Source: Pocillopora verrucosa
Lineage: Eukaryota > Cnidaria > Anthozoa > Scleractinia > Pocilloporidae
Direction of reading: 5' to 3'
DNA: 64,000 bases
Assembly (NCBI RefSeq): GCF_036669915.1
Contig: NC_089313.1
Span: 2,742,585 to 2,806,584, forward strand
Shown piece after piece: positions 44,829 to 57,248 of this stretch (positions are counted from its first letter, which is position 1; each line of letters opens with the position of its first letter). The notes beneath the pieces are model-generated. The model was given only the letters and a program-made list of their open reading frames with translations. It was not told the DNA's origin and searched no databases. The position numbers and the translations under genes were made by a program.

Positions 44829-47425
44829 CAGATCTTTATTCAAGTAGTGGCCAAGAATCGTTCAGAATTAAAGTTCCGTACTCTGCGGCTAGTCAAAATA
44901 TTTAAATCCCCTATTCTTTAGGACGAATTGCTACTCTTAGACACAAGAAACTTTAAGATAGTATCAATTATACATTCTTGCGGTGTTTTAAGTTCTTAAA
45001 TAAATGACCTCTTACCGTAAATATTTATAAACTACACTGTCTCAATTTAGGTTGTTTGACTGAACAAAACAGTCAGATAGAAACGCTTCATACATGATTC
45101 GAAAGTTAAATTCAATCCTACCTTTCAAATACTTGTATCCATAATCGGACCGTGGAATCTTATCAGTTTCGAAGCTCCCAGAGCCGTACCTATCATTGGA
45201 AATATATCATCGTTCAAAATGACGAGAGTTTTGTCAGAGATATAGTAAAGTCCAGGCTCTTGAGGTACAAACCCATTTTGCTCAGTTCATTCAATCTTTC
45301 GGAAAGCTAAGTTAGGTCTGCCTTCTCAAGATATATGAATCATCGACAAAGGCAAGCCTTTTTCGATCTGACCATCGAAGAAACACTAGCTCCTAAGCAA
45401 TACGAACACGAATGGAATAAGCACTTTGTTCCCCAGAGTCATCTCTGCAACAGACATATGCTGTCTCGAGGACCATCTCGAGGTAAATACAAATGGAAAT
45501 CAGGGTAATTTAGTAAAATCAACTGAGCTGATAACGTAAATCGGCCACTGTAAAGAGTTTAAAAGCGGACGTTTCGAGCGTTAGCTCTTCATAAAACTAA
45601 ATTAGATAATACTAAATTACCCTGTTATACCTTTCCACCGCCAGCACTACAGTTTCTCTAGAAACATACTTCCTTTATTAAAGCTAGAAATCGCTGGTTA
45701 TCCAACCGAACTATATTGAGAGGTGGTTAACATGGAGAGCAGAAGCAGCCAACTGTCACAAAACTATTTCTCGACATGTGTACAAAGCCGCTCCTTGCTT
45801 TTCTCTGCTAACAGAATGCGTGACACTTTATTTCAATTATCTGACTCTAAGTAGAATCTTAGTATTGAAGCTGAAATTAAAACTGTAAAGTATCTTTTGA
45901 GTATTCAAAGGCTCTTGAGTATTTAAAGGCTACGATTCTGTGTTCGGTATATTATAAAAGCAGCCTCTTGAAATTTGGATTATCCGACATGTCCGATGTT
46001 TTATTATTATCTACACGACTGTTCAACTGGAAAATATCAACATTGTGTTCAAGAGATGTTTGTTATCAGATAGCATTTTGAAGTAGTTCTCCCGAATTCT
46101 CTCTTTCGAATTCCTTTTTCCACCTTCTCTCACGTGAAACATGTTTTCAACTTTTTTAACTCGCACGTCAGTTTTAATAACAAGGTTTTATTCTTTTGTT
46201 AGTCACATGTCCTCAAAGCCGCAATTATGCCTACTCTTGGGGTATTATATCAGCAGAAAATAGTTCATGGAAACTAATCAAGAGCCATTATATCAAAGAC
46301 TGGAAACTTGAAATGGTAGATGTTTTGGCACTTAATGTTTCACGTCAGCTGAAGACATAAACAAAACTCAGTAAGGGTGGGAGTGCAATAAATTTTATCA
46401 GAACAGACAGTGGAGCACACAACTTTTAATTACGTCAAAATAAACAAAGATACATTTTTTGACTGAAAGCCGAACTTTTTAAATGTGTGATTTCACGGTT
46501 TTCAAATTCACAGTTCGGTGAAATGATGAAAAATCCAAACAGAGCTACGATATGATACTAAGTTTACATATCCCATGTATATCCTACCAAAATTACCTAT
46601 ACCAGTTATTTAGATGGTGAGCATTGATATCATATAAAACATACACATATATCATGATGTAAATAAAGAAAAATAAAATTATTATAAGACACAGTTTCGT
46701 CCCAAGCACCATTTCTAACGATTCCAACACACAATATTCCTATAATGTTTTCAACTTAATCAACTTGTTAATTGCTAGGAAAAAATTACTGAGTCAAAAT
46801 GTTTGATTATTGATGAAGAACAAGGTTCCAAACCAGCTTTAAAGATTTTCTGAGGCATTTGTCTTTTATTTCAGGAAAACTAAACGACACTTCTTTTGGT
46901 TACACCAGAATAAACAAAGATAGATTGTTTGACTTAAATAGCCTAATTATTAAGCTCTTAATGATTTTCCACAAATTGTAATTTAATCATTACTTAGAAT
47001 AAACGACACATTGCTAGATTATTAAGATTTATAGTCAAAAGCTAACAATTCAAGGCAAAGTTTGGTCACTTCACATTGTTGTTTTGCAAAGGACGCGAAG
47101 AAATTTACAAAGATTTATAACGCACGTGCACGACTGTTCTACTCATGAAACCTTTTGTTTAGTGACGTTCCCGCTCTATAGCCGCTGTGTTTTTGTTAAA
47201 CCCCCTAATGTCAAAGTTCTTTATTTCACAAGGCTGTAGAAAAGCGGCATAACACCACTCTAAAACACGGCCAAGTCCTATTTTATGGAAAACCCAATTA
47301 AATTCCAGATTATTATGAAATTTTTCGTTTAGCTCCCATTAATATTTGTCACGCAGATTGTGTAAAAACTGATATCGAAGGAAGATGACAAGAGATGCTG
47401 CTTACCCAATCCAAAAACATTGAAC
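44829..47425. repeat. spacer plus module R2, copy 4 (3' flank of PA-7TM member 5)
   Basis: Holds the spacer block, the conserved block at 45120-45440, the R2 head at 45540-45960 and a compact R2 body. It aligns with 52347-54943 at an offset near 7515 bp. No supported gene. Confidence 0.7.
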
Positions 47426-49138
47426 TCACCTCTCTGACAGTCCCTCAAACACAGACTCCTGAGGCTTCATAAGTTTGCGGATTATGTGCATTGAAGAACT
47501 AAAACTCAGAGTCAAAGTGAGGCCCAGTGCTACAGTGCGAAGGGCAGTGAGTTTTAAGTTATTCAGGGAGCCTTGAGAATTAAGAATGAAGTAAAACACA
47601 GCTACTATGTCACTTTCAACATAAGCACAGATCATACACACACTGATGTAGAACACATACCTTGTGACAACTTTGTGTTTGTTGAGAATGATAATAAAAA
47701 GAAAATTGGAAACTGTGCACATCATATTGTAAACCGTAAAATAGAGAAACTGCGGAGAAATAGGTCCGACAGAACAGTATGGCACAATTGCGCATAACAC
47801 GAACAAATACATGTTGGACGAAAACCAGTCACTTCGAATCAACTTTGAAACGTTTGTCAAAACGGTCCAAGTACTCGCACAATTAAACTTACTATAAATG
47901 AAAAAACAAAAGATTTGAACAGCTGACCACCATAAAATGAGAATACATGAAACCCGAGGTGCTATTCCTGGAGAGAATTCAGTGCTGTTGTCGGGTAGAA
48001 TAGAGTCCCAAAAGTTTTTTTGCTTATTTCTTTCTTGTTCATCAAATCGGAAAAAAGACCATCCCCCACTTGATATACCTACAGGGAGCGCTGCCAGAGT
48101 GAGAAGCACGTAACCAAGACAAACTGCGAGGTAACGGATTCCAAATATCCTTGTCACACGAACTATAATTCTGCCCATGAGGTCAAATATTGTTATATCA
48201 GTGTCTGTGTCTGCTGTAGTGATTAGAAGTTGAGATTCACTTTCAATTTCCCCACCGGTGATGTCTTGTACGTTCTGTTCCTGATCCTCGTCAACTCTTG
48301 GGACTAACCGCGCATTTTCCTCGTTGCCAGCTGCAGATTCCTCATGGACTTGTTGTGATATCGTCACACAACAGAGTTTCTTCTTTCGTCTGAGCCATTC
48401 GAGCGTGATAATTGGACCCAAAAGGAACCAGTAATAAAGTATCTTTAGGTATTCTGCCATGTTGCCGAGCTCATCAGACCCATGTTCATCAGTCATAATA
48501 AAATCTACAGCTGTTTTGTGTACAGCCTTGAGTAAATGATCGTAATTAACAGTGTTGTAAGAGTCTGAAGTGGTTTGATTGTCACAATACTTAACAAACA
48601 CAAAGGGAATCAATATCTCTTCTTGCGTATGAGGTTTTGTTACATCTTCATCTGATTCACAATATCCGCCAAAATAGGGCCAAAATAGGACCACAGAGTA
48701 TCCAGCGTTCTGTGCATTAAGTGCTAGATCTCCGCACGAAAACGCTGTATCGTCCTTAAGCGTGACGAGAGCGATTTTGTCGACATGTATTCTTGACTTG
48801 CTTACATCAACTAGAGGTTGACTTGCATTGGCCAGTCTGGAAACCACTGCTAAGCCACTCAAACGAAGATCTTGGTCCGCATCAGTTTTCGATTCTTGCA
48901 GAAACGATTCCAGCGAAGGACGATGATCATATCTGGAATCATTTGCATACCCTGGCGTAGAGAGATCGCAAACCACTTCCGGGATGCTTGCGAACGACAA
49001 AGTCGTTCTGCTATAAGAGTAGTATGAATTGCACAAAATGAGAGCGGAATCTTGAAAAGAGAACAAAAAATACGCAAAGGTAAGGATCAGCAGGATGAAG
49101 AAAAAAGAACCGCCAATAACCAAGCATTTTGCAAACAT
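47426..49138 (-). CDS. PA-7TM family member 5 (type B ectodomain), intact
   Basis: 570 residues, intronless. ATG at 49138 (MFAKCLVIGG); the frame upstream opens only from TTG. Signal peptide about 5-26. Type B ectodomain with SLESFLQESKTDADQD, LSGLAVVSRLAN, and a PA-like core at about 116-186 (RIHVDKIALVT, FSCGDLALNAQNAGYSVV, ILIPFVFV). TM1 is about 243-261 with RRKKKLC. A long acidic loop (NEENARLVPRVDEDQEQ) leads to TM2. The TM2-TM3 loop resembles type A in length (DEQERNKQKNFWDSILPDN). TM3-TM7 and EGLSER follow. Its 3' half is nearly identical to member 6 while its 5' half is not. Function unknown; probably at the cell surface. Confidence 0.85.
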   Translation of the reverse strand: MFAKCLVIGGSFFFILLILTFAYFLFSFQDSALILCNSYYSYSRTTLSFASIPEVVCDLSTPGYANDSRYDHRPSLESFLQESKTDADQDLRLSGLAVVSRLANASQPLVDVSKSRIHVDKIALVTLKDDTAFSCGDLALNAQNAGYSVVLFWPYFGGYCESDEDVTKPHTQEEILIPFVFVKYCDNQTTSDSYNTVNYDHLLKAVHKTAVDFIMTDEHGSDELGNMAEYLKILYYWFLLGPIITLEWLRRKKKLCCVTISQQVHEESAAGNEENARLVPRVDEDQEQNVQDITGGEIESESQLLITTADTDTDITIFDLMGRIIVRVTRIFGIRYLAVCLGYVLLTLAALPVGISSGGWSFFRFDEQERNKQKNFWDSILPDNSTEFSPGIAPRVSCILILWWSAVQIFCFFIYSKFNCASTWTVLTNVSKLIRSDWFSSNMYLFVLCAIVPYCSVGPISPQFLYFTVYNMMCTVSNFLFIIILNKHKVVTRYVFYISVCMICAYVESDIVAVFYFILNSQGSLNNLKLTALRTVALGLTLTLSFSSSMHIIRKLMKPQESVFEGLSER

Positions 49139-50611
49139 GCTGACTATCAACGCAAAAGCGAAATCATTCAAAACCTGCCCTTGTAGAAGAATGCACAGCG
49201 GAGGTATATCATTATACCGCTGACCGAAAATAATAAGGCACAACAGACAAGTACTTGAACATTTATCAACATTTCAAGTATAGTTTCTTCATTTAGTATC
49301 AAATGTGAACGGAGTCAGATCAAATTTTCAACACCTATTTTATCGAGTTTTCTTTGTCAAACAAGTCTTGTTCTACTGTGGCTATCTCTTCTATAGTAAT
49401 CAGTGCTTTAAATGCTCTTTACAAAAACAATACTTCAACTGCTGTAATCTAAACTCAGAGTCAGAATGAGGCTTATAAAGTGCTGCCTGAAACAATGTAA
49501 AACACATACCCTGCGACAAAATTATGCTTCTTGAGGATAATAGTACCGAGGAAATGACGTACACAAGATCATAAGCAAGATTACAACTTAACAACCATTA
49601 ATTAGAGTCTATCAGAGTCCTTTACACCCTAACATCAGTATCCATATCCTCCATTCAAGGCAAGGAAACAACCAATTCATGAATGTATTTTAATTTTTAG
49701 TTTTAGGTAACAAGGTATTTTAAGGGTAAAACAAATTTTAATTAAAAGATGTTATTAATTGTAATTTGTTAACTTTTTGTTGTGACAGGTTTTGTCTGCT
49801 GCCTGCATATTAATTCGTTTATTGCAGTTTACGTAATTGCTAATATTCATGTTTAATCCTTTGACACCTTAGAGTGACTAGCATCTAATTTCTTCTCACA
49901 GTATCAACTTCAACAAATAAAGATGATGAAAATAACAAAACTGATCACCAATTCAAGAAGCTTCTGATTGCCACACAAATTCTCCTTGTCATTACCATAG
50001 GAAATATACAGAGAACAGTGTGAACAATATGAACACCAATGTACAGATGTAAAAGGTTAAAAGATGGCAGGTGCATCATTAGGAAACAGGAAAACAATAC
50101 AAGTGAAAAAGGAGTATTTTACACAAGTATTTCTAACAAATGAAAAATTCAATTCCCTATTTATTCTCTAATATTATTTGTATTAAAATCCTGGAGAGGG
50201 ATATCATATGTTCCTTTTAAAATACTTATAAATTTAATTCCCTCACATTGTGATATTTTTACATTAACCATTTAACTCTCAGAAGTGCTTCACATGTAAC
50301 TTCTCCCCATAATATCAATACATTAAGTTGTTATCTTGATTTAACACCAAATTCTGATAACCAATTTACAAAGAAATGTGTAGCAGCTAGAGGGGAGAAT
50401 TAACAATCAGATCTTTGGAGTTAAAGGGTTAAGTTTACTCTTACCTACGCAAAGCACCTTAGTTTAAAAGTAAAATATAATACAGTGTAGTACTTTTTAA
50501 AGTTTTAAGTCAATGTAAATAAGTTTCATGGATTAATATAGACAGTTTTAAGATTTGCATACAAAGAAGGTAAGAGGTGAAGTTATATTATGTGAACACT
50601 TTGATTGCATT
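49139..50611. repeat. type B 5' flank and module R0, copy 5
   Basis: 49139-49430 is the type B promoter flank. 49430-49600 is a TM7 relic with a one-base frame difference from the 22.8-kb copy. 49650-50611 is R0, with the coral-type block near 50380-50430. Confidence 0.6.
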
Positions 50612-51448
50612 AACCCTTTCACTCCCAATATCAAGATATCACCTCTTCACTGTTCAAGGTTAAGTTGGAATATCAAGTCTTAATTATCTGAATGTGAAAC
50701 TAGAAGTGTTTCTCTGTAACTAAGGGGTGTTAAAGTTATTAGACTACAGTGTTTCCTTTTATTAACAACTACTTTGTGAAAGGAAGACGATTTAGGCTAT
50801 CAAAACAAGTTATTGCAGTACTATGTATTCTCATAACTTGTGCAGAAACAGGGGAAAGAGAGGATTCTGATTGTTACCCATCAGTTGTATTATGGACGGT
50901 ATATGAAGATCAGGAATGAATCTTTATTTTTCAGAATTCAGCTCAATAGTTGAGAGAGATTGAATGGATTTCAAAGGGTGCACCTGGCTTGTCTGTGTCA
51001 GATACATAACATTGTAACTTTAGTCTTCGACCTTAAATGGTGCCAATAAAGAAACAACTAACAACACATGAGGCTCCCACAAGTAAGCTTCCATGACCAG
51101 GATTTTTTTCCTACTCTGCAGTACTGTAATAGAGCGCTTGTTATCCTGGCTGACATTCCCAGGTTTTTGGGAATAGTAAGTTTACTCCTAAGGGACCAGT
51201 AACCCCCACTCCTCCCCCCCCCCACCCCTCTATCGCCTAGGGGAGGAGAGGAGTATTACTGGGGGGAATGACAATGTTTGCAAAGGGAATGGAAAGGGAA
51301 TCAGTGGTCGCAAACACAGTATTAAGGGGACTAAAGAAAATAAACTGCCATTCAACAGCCAGTGAGGAATATCAAAAAAGCCTTAAGGGGGGATCTGGTA
51401 AATTAAACCCCCTTCCCATCCGGCGGTAACAATCACCAGTCTCTTACC
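50612..51448. repeat. array module R1, copy 6
   Basis: Closest to copy 5, about 7.5 kb away. Carries a C-run near 51213-51225. Confidence 0.75.
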
Positions 51449-52346
51449 AATGTTTTAATGTTGTGCTGATATTCATGGCTCTTGTTGTCCTCGCAAGATC
51501 AACAGCATCATCCAAGGAGTTTTTTGCCAGCGCCATGGGGTACATTTCCTCGGGAAGTTGGTCAATCTGTCTTTTGCCTGTTTAAAAAAAAAATCTGCTA
51601 ATGTAAGCGAATTGTAAGCATACGAACAGTTTTTCCGTATTAATAATGTTAGCTAGTTTTGTTTTGCATCAGGAAAAGAGGATCGAACTGAGAACGTCAG
51701 CATTTAAAATATGCATCGGACTAGACTAGAGTGTTTCCTTTTATTAACAACTACTTTGTGAAGTCTGAAAAAAAAGCGAAATGAGCCGCAGACAGACTGT
51801 AATGGGGCAGACGCTAACATAAATCAAATCAAACTTGAACAACGCCGCGTCGGGGAAATGTCTTATATTAACAGAACCTCCAAGCGTCTATCAGTCTCAA
51901 CTGGTTTATTAATCACTGGAAAGCTCGTGAAAACTGAAATACAATAAATTAAAATAGCCCACTACCATACAATAAACGCTAATCGAAATGTCCTGAACTC
52001 GAACACGCGGGGCGTGCATATAGATAAATCAAAACAACACAAATATCTAAAGCGAAACAAAACTACCTTTGATTAGACGCGTTTCGGTTTATAAATACAA
52101 GAATAAATAAGATGACATACCTCTTTCCCCGTTAAATTATTCTTGTATTTCGACAATCCTTCGATCTGGTTATGCTTGCAACTAACCCGCGTCTCGTGGC
52201 CGAATGAAACATAATGCCGACAATTCGAAGGTATGTCACACAAAACATAACAAAAGGGTATTGAACGTCACGCAAATCACAACTGAAAATAGCCTTCGTT
52301 ACACAGACAACCTAAGGTGTTCGTGACTGCGTGACGTCAGTTATAC
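51449..52346 (-). pseudogene. inverted GPCR 5' leader relic, copy 5
   Basis: Same structure as copy 4: R1-derived filler at about 51718-51765, 510-bp insertion at 51798-52307, TGACGTCA at 52332-52339. The shared filler shows it was duplicated together with copy 4. Confidence 0.7.
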
Positions 52347-54943
52347 AGATCTTTATTCAAGTAGTCGCCAAGAATCGTTCAGAATTAAAGTTCCGTACTC
52401 TGCGGCTAGTCAAAATATTTAAATCCCCTATTCTTTAGGACGAATTGCTACTCTTAGACACAAGAAACTTTAAGATAGTATCAATTATACATTCTTGCGG
52501 TGTTTTAAGTTCTTAAATAAATGACCTCTTACCGTAAATATTTATAAACTACACTGTCTCAATTTAGGTTGTTTGACCGAACAAAACAGTCAGATAGAAA
52601 TGCTTCATACATGATTCGAAAGTCAAATTCAATCCTACCTTTCAAATACTTGTATCCATAATCGGACCGTGGAATCTTATCAGTTTCGAAGCTCCCAGAG
52701 CCGTAGCTATCATTGGAAATATATCATCGTTCAAAATGACGAGAGTTTTGTCAGAGATATAGTAAAGTCCAGGCTCTTGAGGTACAAACCCATTTTGCTC
52801 AGTTCATTCAATCTTTCGGAAAGCTAAGTTAGGTCTGCCTTCTCAAGATATATGAATCATCGACAAAGGCAAGCCTTTTTCGATCTGACCATCGAAGAAA
52901 CACTAGCTCCTAAGCAATACGAACACGAATGGAATAAGCACTTCGTTCCCCAGAGTCATCTCTGCAACAGAGATATGCTGTCTCGAGGACCATCTCGAGG
53001 TAAATACAAATGGAAATCAGGGTAATTTAGTAAAATCAACTGAGCTTAAAACGTAAATCGGCCACTGTAAAGAGTTTAAAAGCGGACGTTTCGAGCGTTA
53101 GCTCTTCATAATACTAAATTAGATAATACTAAATTACCCTGTTATACCTTTCCACCGCCAGCACTACAGTTTCTCTAGAAACATACTTCCTTTATTAAAG
53201 CTAGAAATCGCTGGTTATCCAGCCGAACTATATTGAGAGGTGGTTAACATGGAGAGCAGAAGTAGCCAACTGTCACAAAACTATTTCTCGACATGTGTAC
53301 AAAGCCGCTCCTTGCTTTTCTGTGCTAACAGAATGCGTGACACTTTATTTTAATTATCTGACTCTAAGTAGAATCTTAGTATTGAAGCTGAAATTAAAAC
53401 TGTAAAGTATCTTTTGAGTATTCAAAGGCTCTTGAGTATTTAAAGGCTACGATTCTGTGTTCGGTATGTTATAAAAGCAGCCTCTTGAAATTTGGATTAT
53501 CCGACATGTCCGATGTTTTATTATTATCTACACGACTGTTCAACTGGAAAATATCAACATTGTGTTCAAGAGATGTTTGTTATCAGATAGCATTTTGAAG
53601 TAGTTCTCCCGAATTCTCTCTTTCGAATTCCTTTTTCCACCTTCTCTCACGTGAAATATGTTTTCAACTTTTTTAACTCGCACGTCAGTTTTAATAACAA
53701 GGTTTTATTCGGTTGTTAGTCACATGTCCTCAAAGCCGCAATTATGCCTACTCTTGGGGTATTATATCAGCAGAAAATAGTTCATGGAAACTAATCAAGA
53801 GCCATTATATCAAAGACTGGAAACTTGAAATGGTAGATGTTTTGGCACTTGATGTTTCACGTCAGCTGAAGACATAAACAAAACTCAGTAAGGGTGGGAG
53901 TGCAATAAATTGTATCAGAACAGACAGTGGAGCACACAACTTTTAATTACGTCAAAATAAACAAAGATACATTTTTTGACTGAAAGCCGAACTTTGTAAA
54001 TGTGTGATTTCACGGATTTCAAATTCACAGTTCGGTGAAATGATGAAAAATCCAAACAGAGCTACCATATGATACTAAGTTTACATATCCTATGTATATC
54101 CTACCAAAATTACCTATACCAGTTATTTAGATGGTGAGCATTGATATCATATAAAACATACACATATATCATGATGTAAATAAAGAAAAATAAAATTATT
54201 ATAAGACACAGTTTCGTCCCAAGCACCATTTCTAACGATTCCAACACACAATATTCCTATAATGTTTTCAACTTAATCAACTTGTTAATAGCTAGGAAAA
54301 AAATTACTGAGTCAAAATGTTTGATTATTGATGAAGAACAAGGTTCCAAAGCAGCTTTAAAGATTTTCTGAGGCATTTGTCTTTTATTTCAGGAAAACTA
54401 AACGACGCTTCTTTTGGTTACACCAAAATAAACAAAGATAGATTGTTTGACTTAAATAGCCTAATTATTAAGCTCTTAATGATTTTCCACAAATTGTAAT
54501 TTAATCATTACTTAGAATAAACGACACATTGCTAGATTATTAAGATTTATAGTCAAAAGCTAACAATTCAAGGCAAAGTTTGGTCACTTCACATTGTTGT
54601 TTTGCAAAGGACGTGAAGAAATTTACAAAGATTTATAACGCACGTGCACTACTGTTCTACTCATGAAACCTTTTGTTTAGTGACGTTCCCGCTCTATAGC
54701 CGCTGTGTTTTTGTTAAAACCCCTAATGTCAAAGTTCTTTATTTCACAAGGCTGTAGAAAAGCGGCATAACACCACTCTAAAACACGGCCAAGTCCTATT
54801 TTATGGAAAACCCAATCAAATTCCAGATTATTATGAAATTTTTCGTTTAGCTCCCATTAATATTTGTCTCGCAGATTGTGTAAAAACTGATATCGAAGGA
54901 AGATGGCAAGAGATGCTGCTTACCCAATCCAAAAACATTGAAC
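52347..54943. repeat. spacer plus module R2, copy 5 (3' flank of PA-7TM member 6)
   Basis: Aligns end to end with 44829-47425. No supported gene. Confidence 0.7.
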
Positions 54944-56590
54944 TCACCTCTCTGACAGTCCCTCAAACACAGACTCCTGAGGCTTCATAAGTTTGCGGAT
55001 TATGTGCATTGAAGAACTAAAACTCAGAGTCAAAGTGAGACCCAGTGCTACAGTGCGAAGGGCAGTGAGTTTTAAGTTATTCAGGGAGCCTTGCGAATTG
55101 AGAATGAAGTAAAACACAGCTACTATGTCACTTTCAGCATAAGCACAGATCACACACACACTGATGTAGAACACATACCTTGTGACAACTTTGTGTTTGT
55201 TGAGGATGATTATAAAAAGAAAATTACAAACTGTGCAAGTTACATTGTAAAGCATAAAATATAAAAACTTGTCAATATAAAAAATGTCAAATAATGGAGT
55301 CTGGTTGAGAGAACAGTATGGTACAACGAAGCACAAAACGAGTAAATACATGTTGGATGAAAACCAATCGCTCCGAATCAACTTTGAAGGGTTCGTCGAA
55401 ACGGTCCAGGTTCTCTTACAGGCAAACGCACTGTACATAAAAAAACAAAATACTCGTACAACTGACCACCACGAATTGACAAATGCTACTATCGAAGCGC
55501 TTGTCGCGAAGGTCTCGGTATAGGTTAAATTATTTCCTACGGTATGGTTAATCGTTTTTTCTGGTAGAAGAACGTCCCAGAAAGTTTTTTGCCGAAATCT
55601 TTCTTGTTCATCAAATCGGAAAAAAGACAATCCTCCACTTGAGATACCTACAGGGAGCGCTGCTAGAGTAAGAATCACATAACCAAAACCAATTGCGAGG
55701 CAGCGAATACTTCTTCCAAATATCCTCGCCACACGCACTGGGATTGAACTAGTCTGAGCGTGATACGTAAAGATAAGATCTCGTTGGATAGAGTGTCCAC
55801 GACCCACCTCAACTATTTCCTCGTCACCAGACTCCTCGTCGATTTGTCGCGCTGTTGTCACGCGACAGAGTATCTTCTTTCGTCGGAGCCATACCATAGT
55901 GATAATTGGACCCAAAAGAAACCAAAAATGTAGATTCTTCAAATGCATTGCCATCTTTTTCAGATTATATGACATAAATGAAACTCTTACATGGATATCT
56001 GTTTGGTCTACGGTTGAAAATAAAGTATCCAAGTCGTATACGGTATACGAACTATTTTGACAATTGTCGCCATAAACAACAGGGATCAACAGCTTAGCCG
56101 CAGTTTTTACGCTACAATTTCTCTTGGTCAGCCATGGTGAGAAATGAAATATCACCATGGAGTATCCAGCGTGCTGCGCTTTAGCTGCCAGCTCGCACAA
56201 CGAACATTCCTTCTTCATCGTGATGAGCGCAATTTTGTTGACTTGAACTCTTGCCTGCCCTACATCAACTAACGGGTGACAAACATTGGCCATTTTTGAA
56301 ACTACTACCAAGCCACTGAAAGTGAGATCCTGGTTTCCCTCTGCTGTTGATGCCCTCAAAAAAGATAACAGTGAAGGGGCTTTAAGATTGTAGCGCGGAT
56401 ATGTCGTCTGAACGTCTGTTAAAGGACAAACCACGTCCGGACTGTTTGAGAACGATAAACTTATTTGAGGTAACGTATGATCGTTATATTTATCGTCCTG
56501 TAATGGAACCAAATAGGTGAAAGGGGCCAAACCAAACAGAAAAACTGCAAATCACACAAAGCTTCCAATCACTTTCCACTTTCTCGACAT
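54944..56590 (-). pseudogene. PA-7TM member 6 (type A ectodomain), single in-frame stop in signal peptide
   Basis: From ATG 56590 (MSRKWKVIGSFV) the only defect over 548 codons is TGA at codon 13 (56554-56552), where intact type A copies have TGC (Cys). The rest is open: type A ectodomain (PSLLSFLRASTAEGNQD, RVQVNKIALIT, CSLCELAAKAQHAGYSMVIF, LLIPVVYG), TM1 (HFWFLLGPIITMVWLRRKKILC), a shortened cytoplasmic loop, and TM2-TM7 ending EGLSER. It combines a type A front with 3' sequence and 3' flank shared with type B member 5. No other ATG is placed to give a signal peptide. It could be a young pseudogene, a polymorphic null allele or a base-call error. Confidence 0.75.
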
Positions 56591-57248
56591 CTTTAAACGG
56601 CTGAAGAATATTGAAGGTGGCTTCACGTTCGAGGAAAGAGTAGTTGTGACGTTCACCGCTGACCTTCAAAAGGCGATATTCAATGTGTCTGAACAAGAAA
56701 ACGTATTTCTTCTCGAGTTCCAGACCGTGTGAAGAAAAATAATTCTAGACATATTTTGGCAGGAGGAAAACGAAGATTTGGAGTTCATTTCTAACAAATA
56801 GTCCTGACCCTTGTAAAAGTAAAATTGACAAAATTGAAGAGCGATCGATTAAAGATCTATATAACTGACGTCACGTAGTCACGAACGCTCATTACAGGTA
56901 CGAAAGGACTTTACGTATGCTTACAATTTGCGAGTTAAAAAGAGCACAACTGTGTGAAATTTTTTGCCGGTTCATCGTTTCACCGAGTTACTGCATCACC
57001 AATTCTCCGGAATTTTTTTCTTTGTATCAGAAATTTCTAACCCACCATTTATTCGCCGTCTAGCATTTGGACAGAACTGTTGGGTGATAACTCGGGAAAA
57101 ATCGCTTAGCAAGGGCGAATAACATCATAATTTTGAGACACATTGAGATGTCTTCGAGCAACCACAAATTTCGGAACTGCTAATATTTCTCTCAATACAA
57201 AAACACAAAACTCCATTTCACTAAAATGAACAAAAAATAGAGAATGAT
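56591..57248. other. member 6 5' flank, CRE module and GPCR-flank fragment
   Basis: 56591-56760 is type A 5' flank. At about 56845-56960 a solo promoter module occurs (GATCTATATAACTGACGTCACG; TGACGTCA at 56866-56873), followed by the leader piece 'TTTACGTATGCTTACAATTT..AAAAGAGCACAA'. 57030-57200 matches the GPCR 3' flank foldback block. The GPCR itself is gone. Confidence 0.55.
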
